A stretch of DNA of 64,000 nt from Nannochloropsis salina CCMP1776 (lineage: Eukaryota > Sar > Eustigmatophyceae > Eustigmatales > Monodopsidaceae): NCBI GenBank assembly GCA_004565275.1, contig SDOX01000019.1, positions 11,136 through 75,135 on the forward strand. The letters are read 5' to 3'. Position 1 is the stretch's first letter. Every line of letters begins with the position of its first letter. Below, one piece after another: positions 43,601-55,421 of the stretch. The notes under the pieces were generated by a model. It was given only the letters and a program-made list of their open reading frames with translations. It did no database searches and was not told the DNA's origin. Made by a program: the position numbers and the translations under genes.

Positions 43601-44685
43601 GCGGGTCGCACGACCCTGACCCTCCGCTTGCCAGGGCCTTCGTTCGCCGACAGCCAGGACGCGCATATCCTCTTCCCGTCCCCGACCGCGGACTCCCAGC
43701 TCCGCATGCCCATTGACCTGTACCGAGTCACCCTCTCCGAGAGGGTCTCGGGCGACACCTTCGTCTATACCTTTCCCGTGGCCGCGCCGCCCGACCTGGG
43801 AGTGACCAGCGAGGGCGAGGTGCCCGTGTCGGTGGCTCCTCCCAACAGCCAAGCGGTGCAAGTGGAGGTGGCAAACACCACGGCGGCCATACCCACCCTA
43901 CCGACGGAGGAGGAAGGCGGCAAGGACGTTGAGGAGAAGGGGGGGGCGCGCGGCTTGCAAGGAGGCCGTCGTCGGCTCCCAGTGGGATCCCAAACGGAAG
44001 GACAAGGGGCATCCTCCGCCCCCCCCTCCCTCCCTCCCTCCCCCCCCTCCAATTGGTCCTGCGAAATCTCCAACCTCGCACCGATTACTTGGTCAAAATC
44101 GCCCCCGTCTCTCCCGCGGGGCCGGGGCGGGCGGCTGTCCTGACGGTGAACGTGCCTGGAAGCTCGACCTCTGCCCCTTCCACAGCCTTGCGAGACGGCA
44201 GCCCGGGGAGGGGACCGGGAGGCAAAGGCGGGAAGGGAGATGGGCGGTCGCCAGGCACCACGATAGGCTTGGCCATGGGCCTACTGGGGGTGGTGGCTTT
44301 GATAGGAGTGCTGGCCGTCGTTGTGTGGAGGCGTGCTTCCCCAGGACGCTTTGTCGGCATGGGAAGCCCAGGGGAAGAGGAAGGGGAGGACAACGGTGGG
44401 GGTCTGGGACAGGGGGGAGGTCGATTGGGACCGAGGGACGGCCAAGGAAACAGGAACGAGGAACATGAATATTACGTGGGCAGTTTGCAACCGGAGGAAG
44501 GGATCGAGGGAAGGAGGGGGGGAGAGAGGCCTTTTCCGCCTCGATTGGACAGGCAAGGAAATCTGTGCCGGTCGAGCAGTGGGAATGGGGAAGGGGATGG
44601 AGAGAGGAAGGGGGAAAGGGAGGGAAGGAGGGAGGGAACAAAGGGGGAGGAAGAGGAAGAGCCCCCGACATTTGAATTGGTATGA
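40631..44685 (+). CDS. PA-domain type I membrane protein with a possible PNGase F-like module
   Basis: A signal peptide (best from Met 40679, hydrophobic IFCTIVFPLVLAQQ) leads a large ectodomain. A protease-associated domain (about 41600-41730) has VEGKVALVARGGCSFAEKVR and GAGAIAAIIYSDE. Further on, VELGRLVAPAGREMLTVVEA, NVSLSLLFTAASPGD, and NQLGDWYSSQPGFCPGSPV resemble parts of the two jelly-roll domains of peptide-N-glycosidase F relatives (compare their GTW...R.GWCPG motif). This is a weak, by-eye match and catalytic residues were not assigned. A fibronectin-III-like end (LRNLQPRTDYLVKIAPVSPA) precedes one transmembrane helix, TIGLAMGLLGVVALIGVLAV (about 44260-44325), and a Gly/Glu-rich cytoplasmic tail. 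The reading frame changes between 43935 and 44052, next to G and C homopolymers, from the frame ending at 44143 to the one ending at 44685. No intron with an acceptor explains it well, so it may be a base-calling error. Confidence 0.62.
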
Positions 44686-45684
44686 GGGGAAAGGAAGAGC
44701 GGGTGTGCAGTATATGGGATACGGTGGCACTGGCGGAGATTGTCAGGGTTGAAAGGGCAGGGACAAGAAGAGCAAAGCTAAGAAGACTGCGAGGGGAAGA
44801 ACATGTGTTTGGACCGTTGACCTCGCGTTCTCCTCTCTTCTCTTGGGTGGGAAGAGGATGAATGGAGATAGAAATCATTGAAAACGGAGTATGAGAGGCC
44901 CCGGGGCTCCATGTGCTTCTTCTTGTCGATGTGTATCTATTCAACCTTATTGTATGTATCCAGGGACGTGTGTCGCTAGAATGGGGAATGAACCGTAAGG
45001 ATAGTAAGTGTGTGAAGGGGGAGAGGAGGAGGGATAATGAAAGGAAAAGAGCAAGAGGAGTGTAGTGGTTCATGAAGGCAAAGGCCCTTCACATCGCGTG
45101 CGCTCAGGGCCTCGGGCGAAATTGAGAACTTGGGGGTTCATGAAAGGGAAATTGAGCTTCAAGGTGAAGGAAGTGAAACGAGTGGCCATAAGGGTGGTTC
45201 TACCAGATGTTAAATGGTGACAAACACATCACCAAAAATCAAAGGGATGTTGTAATTCTGGAGGCCCAGGTTCACCGCTCCCACCCCCTGATGGGAGCCT
45301 GTGTTTCCTTTTTTTGGGACAGACTTCCACCAGAGGTATCGTATACCATGCTGATTTAATTGCTCTTAAACAGAGATGGTAAATGGATACAAGAAAACCA
45401 GCCCCTCTTTCATTACATTAATCGCTGTTATTGTCGTCAAAAGCAAGAGCGTAAGCATCACATTCCCTGGATCTACAGCCCCGATAGCACGCTTTTCATG
45501 CAAAAGATTGGAATGCCTTATTCTCGCCAGTTTGTGTTGATACAGAGTATTTATTTTCCTTCTCTTTTCCCACTTCAACGATGTTTCTCTTCGTTGTTCC
45601 TTTTCACATCATTGGCATGATAACCTCATAGACTTCCACGAGCAGCTCGCTCTCAAAAAAGGCAATACTTTGATACCTCCATTT
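44686..45684. other. Intergenic region between convergent genes
   Basis: About 1 kb between the stops of the PA-domain gene and the P5A ATPase. Small open frames (45360-45620) show no similarity. Composition is AT-richer than the flanking genes. Confidence 0.5.
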
Positions 45685-48600
45685 TTAGGTTGCTATGTCG
45701 TCCTCCTTTCCTTCCCGCGCTTCTTCACCTCCCTCTTCTTCTTCTGTGCCATGCTCCTCTCCTCCAAGCGCCATTTCCATCATCATCTCGGCCGGATCCA
45801 TGCTCAGTTTCGCCACAAGCCCCTCCCATGGCACAATGTTTCCCAATATCAAAGCCCAGGCTAGCAAGGCCGTGCCAATATTTTTCCCGCCTTCCAACCC
45901 TCCATCGGTCCCTCTTTTCCGCCATCGAGCCTTTCCAACTTCCGGGGCGAAGATGTAAAGCATGGCGGTGTCCCACGCGACAGGCAAGAAAAACTGTAGG
46001 AGTAGATTTGATGCGATCGCCCGCCTTCGCTTCCCATCTTCTTCCCCGCCTTCTTCCTCTCCCCATTTTCCCACTTGCAAGCGCCGATTACAGCCGTCCA
46101 CGTCCACTTCCAACGCGATCCAGACGGGAAGCAGGAGGAGACCGACGAGGGCAAAGACCAAGGATGGACTCTCGAAAATGCCGGTGGAAAACGGGTAGCC
46201 TTTGACGGAGACGACGCACCCAACAGCCGTCTCCACGAGTTGGGAGAGGAACATCAAAGACCCCGCCGGGTCTGCCATCCCTTCCTTCCCGCCCTTTCTC
46301 TCCCCCTCGCCCTCGCCTTCGCCTTCGCCTACGACCTTCCTCTCGCCCCCCTCCGCCACCTGGAGCAAACCGTATGTCAACCACGTCTGCAGGAGGCATT
46401 GCCCCACCACGCTTAGGAGCGACGACGGGTGTAAGACGGACTGGGGGAGACGCACAGGTTCAATACCGGGCAAGGGCACGATGTTCCGCATGCCGACTTC
46501 CAGCACCGATCCCAGTAAGCCCGTGACCACCAATTGCCGTCGGCCCATTCTGGCCCCGCGGGCGGCCAAGGTGAAATGGTAGAGGAGGTTCGCGAGAGAA
46601 AAGGAGAGCCCTTGCTGGGACTGTTGTTGGACACGTGCGAGGGAGGCACGCCCTTGACGGATCAATTCAGGGACGCACATGATGGACGGATTTTTGGAAG
46701 TGAACGGGGCCGCCAAAGAGGCATCGCCCAGTTTCAAGTTCAACCCTTGGTTGTCTTCCACCCCTTCCTCCCCCCCGTCCCACCGCCACGCTCCTCTGGC
46801 CGCCGCGCCTGCAACGCCAGGCGCTCCGAACACCTCCTGAGAGGCCTGCTTATACGCCCGGTAGAACATTCTTAGGTACGCCCAGGCAGTGGTCGGCTTC
46901 TCTTTGATTTGCGCACGCGCCAGAGCTTCCTTCAAAACCTTTTGAAATTTTTCCTGGGCCTGCTTCCTACGTGAATTCTCCCGCTTCTTCACCGCGGCGG
47001 CTGAGACTGTCGCCTGTTTCTTCCCTCCCATGTGCCCTTTTCCTTGGCTTCCCTCCCTTCCTCCTTGCTTCGTGTTCATTTCTCCAAACCCCGTTAACAG
47101 AGCCACCCCGCAATCCGCGGCTTTCAACGCCCCCACGTCATTCGCACCATCCCCACACATCAGCACCTTCCTTTTTCCGTCCCTCCTCATCATCTTCACC
47201 ACCTGCTCTTTCATGTCCGGCGTGGCCCGAGCCAAAACGCGGAAACAATGCAAATATCTCCCCAGCGTCTCTCCCGCCTCGTCCTCCTTCCAGGCCTCCG
47301 CCAACGCCTTCCCGCCTCCGCACAGGTCGTACTTGAGGGCAAGGCGAGGGATGGTTCTTGGATCAAAGGCCATGTAACGACGGAGCTTCTTCTGCAATAA
47401 TCCAGGGGGGATGCTTCCTGTCTTGGCACCGGGGGACGAGGGGGCGAGGTCGGGGGCGAGAAACCATGCTAGGCGACTTTTCGGCTTCTTCTTTTTCCCC
47501 TTCTTTCCACGCGCCTTTCGTCCCTTCCGGAAGTCGTCGTTTCCCTCCCTCCCTTCCTCCACCCCTGCTATCCCCTCCCATTCCAAGACGAGCGTCCCTT
47601 TTCTCCCCCCTTCCTTCCCTTGCAGGATCCCCACCTCCCTCGCCACTGCCATGCTCGTCAGCAGGGAGTCCCCGCTCAAAACACACAGGTCCATCCCGGC
47701 GTTTTTCAATTCCTGGATCACTTTACTCGTGTCCGCCCGCACCGGAGTGCGAAAGGCGGCCAAACCCGCAAATACCAACCCCTCCTCCACGTCCTCCCTC
47801 CCGCCCTCCCGTCCTCCCTCCTGCCCTCCCTCCAAGTCCTTGTAACCCAGTGCCAGGACTCGAGCCCCCTGCGAGGCCAGGGAGTGAAAAGCCTGCTCGT
47901 AGGAGGGAGGCAGGGAAGACGGGAGAAAGAGGGGTTTCATGGCCTCTGGAGATCCTTTGACCAGCACCACACGTCGCGACTCCTCCATTCCCTTCCTTTC
48001 CACCTGCTCCTCCTCCTTTCCCGCTCCCGCGTCGTCCACTTCATTGTGGCCTTCTTTTTCCTGTAAGACCTTCACGCCTGCCTGCGTGATCATCACGTCT
48101 TTTTTCTTCTTCTTATTGGGTCTTTGCTCCTTTTGGCGTGGTCTCGGCTTCGGCGACGCCCCCTTTGTGTCCTGCCCGTCCTCTGGAACGAGACTCGGAC
48201 AAACCGGTTCCACCCGGACGACCACGCTCATCCGCTGGAGGGACGCGGAGAAGGGAAAGCGTTTCTCTATCACCAGTACCTCCCTCCCTCCTTCCCTCCC
48301 TCCTTCCTTCCCTCCCTCCTTCGCCCGGCTTAGCACCCCTTTCCTTCCGTCGAACGACCATGCCTTCCCGCAGCCACGGAGGGCGCTCAGCTCGAGGCTA
48401 TCCCCCCTCAGCTCTCCTTCCACATCTATCAGGGAGTGACAGGCCACTAGGACGTGTTGAGTGCGAAGGGGGGTTGCCGTGGGAGGGGAGAGGAGGACAG
48501 CGGGTGTAATGGTGGAGGGGGAGGAAGGGGAGGAGGAGGGAGGCTTGTCCCGCCTCTCATTCTCACAGGCAGGGTCGGGGGGGCGGCCGGGGGGGAGAAA

Positions 48601-50416
48601 GATCCCTTGGAGGGTCAAATGTTCGGAGGTCAACGTCCCCGTCTTGTCGAACACACAGGTGTCGACGTTGCCTGCCAGCGGGATACGAAAGGGTTCCGTG
48701 CACAGCATTTGAGCAGGGCCCCGGGCCAAGGCCAAGACGGCGCCCGCCACCGTGTCATTCAGCATGTCCAAGAGCCAGAAAGGCATGCCCCTTGCCACCA
48801 GCCGGGCCGCCCGGAGGAGCAACCAGCCCGCCTGGTCTCCTCCGCCGCCCTTCGCTCCCCCATCTCCCCCTCCTTTTATGTCTCGGTGTCCTTGCCAAAG
48901 GACCCCCCCCGCCGCCACGAGGGAGAGCGTTCCCAAGCCCGCGAACATGACCAACGTGTCCGGCGAATCCGCATCCAAACGCGCCTGCTCCTGCTGCGAA
49001 CCCACTACCCGCAAGAGCTCTCCTTGGGTGGAATAGTACCCTGTGCGCAGGACGCGGGCCAGAATCCGGGGGCCTTCGATCCGGAGCACGGCCGTCCCGC
49101 TGTAGAGGACGTGGAGCTGGTGGGCGTGACCCATGTCCAGCCGCTCTTCCCCACCTCCCGGGGATTTCCCCACCGCGGGCGGGGTTTTCAATTGCGGTAA
49201 GGATTCCCCTGTCAATATTGCCTCGTCCACCACCACCTGCCCATCAAGCACCAACATGTCTGCTGGTACTTCTCTTCGCCGCCCCCTTCCCCCAACCCTA
49301 CCGCCTGCTCTTCCTTGTCTTTGGGTCTCATTCTCCCTCCCTACCCCGCTTTCGTCCCCAGGGATCTCCACGATGTCGCCCGGTAGCAAAGCTTTGGCCG
49401 TTACTTCCACCCACGCCTCCTCCCTCAAGACCCGCATCTTTGTCTCCCCTCGCCCACCCTCGTTCTCGTCCTCCCGCACCACTTCTTCCCTCAATCTTCT
49501 CAGGTTCGATCGGACCGTGTGCGCACAGCGGTATCGAAAGGCAATGAATTGACAGGCACTCATCAACAAGACAGAAGGTGGCCCGCGGTCGAGCGCCGAA
49601 AGAATCAGATCCAAGACTTTCAGAACCGTCACCGGAGAGAAGGCTTCTTTGACCAACAATTCCCGCAAGGTGGGAATGCTCACGTCCAGGGCATTGGGGC
49701 CGTACACTCTCGTCGCACGGGCGGCCCGGCCTCGCCCCCCCCGGGCCCGTGTAGGGACCGACCGGGTAGGAAGAAGGGGGGGAGGGAAGGAGGGAGGGGA
49801 GGAGGGGTAGGTGCGTGAAGGGGCGGCGCGGGCGGAAGGCAACGGAGGGGGCAGTGGAAGAGGAGGGCGGGAGGGAGGACAAGATGTAGGTGCGATGCTG
49901 GTAAGTGAAGGCCAATTGCCGCCGAGCTGGTTCGACGGTCCCGCCCTTGCCCGTCCTCCCTCGCTTTCTTTTCCCTTCCCTGCCTGTCTCCCGGTAGCCA
50001 TCCAGACCCTCACCTCCCTTCCATTCGTCCTCCTCCAGCCGTGTTTCTGCGAGAGCTCGGGCGCCACGGTGTGGTCGCGGTTGAACCAAGGCCATTTGGG
50101 CTTCCGAAGGCATCGACGTGTGCTTGAAATTCACCCATACGTGGAAGGACAAGGACCAGCGTTGCACGAGGAAAAAGAGAACGTTGACCACGACCGCAAG
50201 GACCACAAAGAGCATAGGCAGGAGTCCAGAAAGTGGGGAGACGACGGAGGAGGAGGAAGGAAGGAACGGAGGGACGCCAAAGGAGGAAAAGGCGAGGAGG
50301 AGGAGACTAAGAAGGAAGCTTCGTAAGGCCCAGGACGAAGAGGGTCGAAGGAGGGTGACAGAAGCAAGCATTTCATCGTCATCCACGGGGAAAGAGGTAA
50401 CGGATTGCCGAGGCAT
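45685..50416 (-). CDS. P5A-type P-type ATPase (ATP13A1/Spf1-like), divergent M4 motif
   Basis: P5A ATPases sit in the ER and remove mis-inserted transmembrane helices. About 1,577 codons from Met 50414-50416. N-terminal membrane segments (LPMLFVVLAVVVNVLFFLVQ) precede YGPNALDVSIPTLRELLVKE, the P5A entry motif. Core motifs: LTGES actuator (49201-49212 region), CTEPFRIPLAGNVDTCVFDK then TGTLTSEHL (about 48630-48720; phosphorylated Asp present), FSASLQRMSVVVRVE, VKGSPEAMK, ARATPDMKEQVV and CGDGANDVGALKAADCGVAL (47120-47160). CTEPFRIP identifies the P5A subgroup. In M4 the usual PPELP reads P-F-W-L-L (48755-48790). The C terminus is acidic (EEEEGGEEAREGKEDD). The frame of the N-terminal part (49743 to 50416) differs from the main frame (45685-49735). 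The switch lies at or near a run of eight C at 49735-49742 and may be a sequence error. Confidence 0.85.
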
Positions 50417-51464
50417 TTTGTGTTTTGTCGCTCCACCGCGTTGGCGTATCACCGAGCTGAAGGATGGGGGTGAGGAGGTCGACAATGTCGCTTTCGTATT
50501 GGGGAGTTGTCCATTGCCAAGAACAGAAACGCTGGAAGCTGCGCATGAAGTGGATGCTGTGCCAATGGCATGGCTCGCTACACAGATGAAGAGATAACAC
50601 AGGCCAAGTCTCGGGCGGATGCAGAAGTGGTACCTGAGAGAGGAAGGACGCAGGACCGTACACTCGTTCATGGCTTCCACGTCCTTACGCTGCGCGATTA
50701 AATGACGTCCATCCAATGTGGAAGGCCAAAGGGACACATCGCCACCTCTGCCCGTGCCTGTCAAGGTAGTACAGGAGGGTCGTTATTCTATATCGTAACA
50801 TAAAATTTGCTAATATGCTCCATCGCTCCCGCGTCGCCGAGGGCTATCAGCTACACGACGCGTACATTAAGAGCCAGTTATGGCGAAGGAAAAGATAAAG
50901 CCGCATTTGGTCCAGGGTAGCGCGTAGGAAAGTTTCGTCAGAGGAATTTACCTGTGCATGATGTGTCGCAGTAGTAGTGGGTGCATAGTTTGTCGAGTGT
51001 GAGTCTGTGCAGTAGGTTTGATCTACAATACTACAGGGTCAATCAAAGTCTCGTCGTTTGGCATGTTGCAACAAGTTCCCGCAGGTCCAGTGCCTTTATC
51101 TCCCTTTTCAGCCGCGTCGGGTGTGCGAAAAGTATGATGTGACATGCATACGCGCATAGTGTCCTTTACAATAGGCACAGTCGTCCAGATAATCCGAATT
51201 TTTTTATTTTGGTGCATGTCTTTTTCCTGCTCCTCTACTCAAATAGCTGCAAGGAAAACAATTGCTTGTCCTTCCTTCAAGAATTTTTCACGAGTGGTGA
51301 AATATCTTGCGCTGGAGAAGACGAGCATTTTAAATCAAACATACCTTTCAACCCGTACACGCACAGGTAAAGGGCGGAGGAGGGAGACTTCAGGCGTCGA
51401 GTGCAAGCTCCCGAGCGCCCTCTTTCTTGTAAATCTTCAGCCATCGCGTCAAGGACTGTGATCA
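50417..51464. other. Divergent intergenic region
   Basis: About 1 kb between the P5A ATPase start and the FAD oxidoreductase start. The P5A frame stays open to 50764, so part of this may be 5' coding or untranslated sequence. No other feature was recognised. Confidence 0.45.
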
Positions 51465-54020
51465 TGAGACATGTCGGTGGGAAAGGGAGGAGAAGAGAGC
51501 TTTCTCCTTTGATGGCAGCCCTTTTTTTTCTATTCCTTTATTCTCACCGTGTGGTGGAGGCTCATGCGTCGTGGGGGCCGACCCCTGAGGCTCATGCGTG
51601 GGCTAAAGTGGAGGGCCTCGCGACGCAAATAACGGCTGCACGCACCCATGGACAAGTCCCTTTGGCGCTAGCTCCGCGGAAAGGCAGTGCGTCGTACCAA
51701 TTAAGCGGGACCAACTACAAACGCAACGCCACTTTGTTGTCGGTGACAGGACACGACCGCATCGTGCGCGTCGATCCAGTACGACGCGTGATTCATGCCG
51801 AAGCCGGCGTCACCATGGAGACACTCGTCAGAGCCGCCCGTGAACACGGACTAGTCCCAAAGGTTGTGGCACCTTTTCGGGAGGCCACCGTGGGGGGTTC
51901 GGTACGTCAACAGCCACGCCCAAGGCAGGCAAAGGGGTCGTCTTGACCCCTCCCTCACTCCCTCCCTCCCTCCCTCACTCCCTCTCTCCCTCCCTTCCTC
52001 CCGCCTTCCCTCCCATTCCTTTTCTCCAGATCGCAGCATCGGCGTTTTCCAGTGCTTCCCATCGGCACGGCTCTTTCCACGACACGTGCACGTACCTGAC
52101 CGTCGTGCTGGGGAACAGCACCATCGTCACCTGCTCGCCCACCGAATACCCGGAGCTCTTTCAGTCCTTCGCAGGCTCGCACGGGACCTTGGGGGTCGTT
52201 GCCCTGGCAGGCGTGGAGTGCGACGAAGCAGGTGCGTTCCGGGGGGGTTTGGGGGGAAGAGAGCAAGGAGCGATGATGCCGGTCATGTGGTCATGGGCCC
52301 GACGTTTCTGTCTGACGAGAGCCTTCGAACACCCCAATTTTTTCGATTCTCCGTCATTTTCTTACACATCCTACTCAGCGCCCACAGTTCGCATCACTTA
52401 CACGCGACAAAACTCCATCGAGGAAGGCGTGGCTACCCTCAAACGGGCTTGCAAGTACCCACGACCTCCACCGGTCCCTTCCTCCCTGCCTGGTCCCAAA
52501 GAAATCCCCGACTCCGCTCCTCATTTTGTGGACGCTGTGCTCTACCGAGAGAAGAGTAGGGCTGTGGGTGATATATCACGGGCTTCCCAGGTGCGGAAGG
52601 GAGGGAGGGAGGGAAAGAGGGAGAATGATGAAGAGATTGGAAAAAAGCCACGAGGAAGAGAGGGGCGGGGGGGTATTTCACGCACGAAGCAGAGATGTCA
52701 TCCATGCTCTTACCAGCCCTGATGCATCCTATTTCCCCTTCGATTCCTTCCTCGATGCTTCCTGCTGCTTCCACCGTAGTTGACCGCCGAGGCGTCCTTC
52801 GACGCGGTAGGGAGGGATGCGGCACCCCCGCCCGTCCCCACGGCAGCACCAGGAGACGTTGGGCACATGGAAAGGGTTGCTTCCTCTCCTCTCCCGCAGG
52901 ATTCCACAGGCCCTACCCACCCTGCATCCCTCCCTCCCTCCCTCCCTCCCTGTCCCCTTCCCTTCTACACGGGGGGGCGCGGGTCTTCCGACCTGTTCTA
53001 TTCCGAGCATTTGGAGGATATTCACGCCCTTCTAGAACGATCCAACGCGGACTCGTACGTGGAAAGCATGGATCTCGAAGATTACCTATTCCGATACGAT
53101 CGGGGAGTGTTCTGGCTGGCCCAGGTAAATGGAGGGAAGAGAAGGAGGGAAGAGGGGAGGAAGAAGTCAGGAGGTAGAAAGGAAAATTGAGGGGGACGGG
53201 GCTGGTTATACACGAAGCGAAAGCCAGATCTCTGCACATGTAGACCGAAGCCAATGTTGTATAAGAATTGTGGTGGTCAGAGCGTACAACCCGCTCCTAA
53301 ACGGGGCACCCACCCTTGGACGATGGCTCCCTTTCCTTCCCCTCTTTCTGTCCTCCCTCCCTCCAGACCTCCGCTGCCTCCATTCCCGTCTTCCCTTTCC
53401 TCCAAGGCTGGTATTTCGCGCGCGGATCTCGCTCTTTCCTCTCTCGGGTCTGTTGGCGTTGGCTTTTTTCGTCCTCTTTCCTCTTCTCCCTCCTGCACGC
53501 CGCCACGCCCGACCTACTGGCCTCCCGCCTCCTCCTCCTTGCTCCTTGCCTCCCCGTCAACCAGGCCCCCGCCCTCCTCGCATTCCTTCACACCACCCTT
53601 CCCCTCCCTCCCCCGGCCCCTCTCTACCTCCTTCCCCAGCGGGGATCCTCGGTGCGTCAGCCTTTTGCCTCCCATGGTCACATCCACACGCTATTTTTGT
53701 CGGTGTATGTCTACGCCCGTTTGGGGAAAGGGGAGGCGCAGGGACACACGCAACGTGTCGAGGCCTGGGTAGGCAAAAAAGGGGGACGAACAGGTCTGTG
53801 CACGATGAATTACTGGGACAAGTCCGTGTTTTGGAGCGGGTATCCCCTGTACGATTGGCGGGAATACGTGTACCTCCGGCACAAATATGGCGCCGAGGGT
53901 GTTTTCCCTTCCCTGGAGGAGAAGGTGTGTTGGGAAGGAGAAAAAGCAAAAAGCGGAAAAGGATGGATAGAGCGTTACTGGGAAGGAAGGCGGAGGAAAT
54001 TCTTGGGCATCCTGGTCTGA
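51465..54020 (+). CDS. DHCR24-like FAD-dependent oxidoreductase (sterol C24 reductase family)
   Basis: Resembles delta24-sterol reductase (DHCR24/DWF1), which reduces the sterol side-chain double bond in the ER. Exons: 51465-51901, 52030-52231, about 52380-52590, about 52783-53122 and about 53367-54020. An N-terminal hydrophobic segment (LMAALFFLFLYSHRVVEAHA) could anchor it in the ER. The FAD-binding fold follows: RIVRVDPVRRVIHAEAGVTM, PFREATVGGS spliced to a SSASHRHGSFHDT segment, and GTLGVVALAGVE, equal in order to the DHCR24 blocks. Later come DLEDYLFRYDRGVFWLAQ (compare the HYYHRHTRSIFWELQ region of DHCR24), HTLFLSVYVYARLG, and VYLRHKYGAEGVFPSLEEKV near the C terminus. An SLPPSLPP insert lies at about 52920-52960. 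Eustigmatophytes make much cholesterol, so a C24 reductase fits, but substrate is inferred. Confidence 0.75.
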
Positions 54021-54353
54021 GAGAAGATGAAGTATAGGAGAGAATAGATAGGCTAGTGAGAAGGGGGAAGGCCAAGAGGAATCGAAGAAGAGTTTTATAA
54101 AGCAAGTAATGGCTACTAAAGCACGTGGGAGACATAAACGGTTGTAAAGTGTTTTCAGTCAAATAGGACCTTATCAGCACCCTGTGAGGGGGCGTCCACG
54201 GCATTGGCTTGAGGGATTATTAGAGGTCGCGGTCTTTCTCCTCCGTTTGTCCCTCCTTTTCTATCCATATTTTTCTCTTTTCCGTACAACACTTGTCTTC
54301 ACTGCATCGCTTTCACCAGATTCCCCCCGTCACCATGTGATTTAAAGGCCCTG
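54021..54353. other. Intergenic region between convergent genes
   Basis: About 330 bases holding both 3' ends. No open frame or repeat of note. Confidence 0.5.
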
Positions 54354-55421
54354 TCACGTTCCTGTCCTCCGCTTTTTTTTCTTCCCTCCTAATCTCTTCT
54401 CGTCCTTTTTTTCACCCTTTTCTCCTTCTCCATCCGTGGAAGATGTCTTCCCTTCTTCCCCTCGTTCCTCCCTGACTACCCCTGTCCCTTTTGGGGCCAT
54501 GATCAGCTTCTCGTGAATGAACTTCCATTCCTCCTCCCGGACTGGCTGCACGCTCAGCCGGGACCCTTTCTGTAGCAAAGCCATCCCCGCCAAGGGGCTC
54601 CCTGGCTTCAGCGCCTCCTCCCTCAAGACCTCCAGGGGGACTTTCTCTTCCAATCGTTCTTGAAGTGTAATGTCCACCATCCACCATCGTGGGGCTTCCC
54701 GGTCGCTGCCAGCATCATAATACTTGCTGCCTTTGTCCCATTGAAAATGGTCCGGGTAGGCAGCACGACTCACCTCCATGATCCCCACAATGCCTGGAAC
54801 TTTGCAAGAAGAGTGGTAGAAAAAGGCCTGGTCTCCCACGTGCATATGGTCACGCATCAGATTCCTTGCCTGGTAATTGCGGACACCTTCCCAGCAACCG
54901 GTTTGATTGGGTTGCGCTGCCAGATCATCCACACTGAACACGTCGGGTTCGCTTTTCATCAAAAAATACCGTCGAGTCGAAGAAACCTTGGATCCTTTTG
55001 AAGTGGTTTCGGGAGGGAGGGGTGCCGTGGAAAGCGCTCCAGCTGCCTTGTGGAGCTTTCGTGATTGAGGCGCAGTGTTGTCCGAGTCCTTGTTGGGAGA
55101 AGAGCAGATGGACATTGTGCCTCCTTTTCTTTCGCTGTTAGCGGCAGATAAATCGGTCCTAGCTTCACTCGAGCCCGCGATGCTTTTGGCTTTACGCTTG
55201 GGAGGCATCCCGCAGAAGGTGATACCAGGGGGGAAGAACAGCACTCTCGTCGAGGAGAGAGTTACAGTGTGGCCAATACTCCGAGAATTGCGTATGCAAG
55301 GTCTTCGACTAGAACCTGCCACACCCACGGCTAGCTGTATCAGCAACAGAGACAAACAAATGGTGACGGTGACAGTAAAAAAACGAAAAATGTTTTTTGG
55401 TTGAGTGGCAATCGCCTGCAA
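54354..55421 (-). CDS. THYN1: EVE-domain protein, thymocyte nuclear protein 1 (THYN1)-like
   Basis: EVE domains are PUA-fold modules that bind modified bases in DNA or RNA; THYN1 is the eukaryotic form. A single exon of 355 codons. The EVE domain spans about 54990-54500: RRYFLMKSEPDVFSVDDLAA, CWEGVRNYQARNLMRD, VGDQAFFYHSSCKVPGIVGI and KFIHEKLIM. The C-terminal tail is Lys/Glu-rich with GGKKKKRR. Two starts are possible. Met at 55206-55208 gives MPPKRKAKS, basic and suited to a nuclear protein. The longer start at 55421 adds 71 residues with a hydrophobic TVTICLSLLLIQLAVGVAG segment followed by a Ser/Arg-rich stretch, which looks like a signal or organelle leader. The long form stays open with no stop, but this alone does not prove use. 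Confidence 0.88.
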   Translation of the reverse strand: MQAIATQPKNIFRFFTVTVTICLSLLLIQLAVGVAGSSRRPCIRNSRSIGHTVTLSSTRVLFFPPGITFCGMPPKRKAKSIAGSSEARTDLSAANSERKGGTMSICSSPNKDSDNTAPQSRKLHKAAGALSTAPLPPETTSKGSKVSSTRRYFLMKSEPDVFSVDDLAAQPNQTGCWEGVRNYQARNLMRDHMHVGDQAFFYHSSCKVPGIVGIMEVSRAAYPDHFQWDKGSKYYDAGSDREAPRWWMVDITLQERLEEKVPLEVLREEALKPGSPLAGMALLQKGSRLSVQPVREEEWKFIHEKLIMAPKGTGVVREERGEEGKTSSTDGEGEKGEKKDEKRLGGKKKKRRTGT

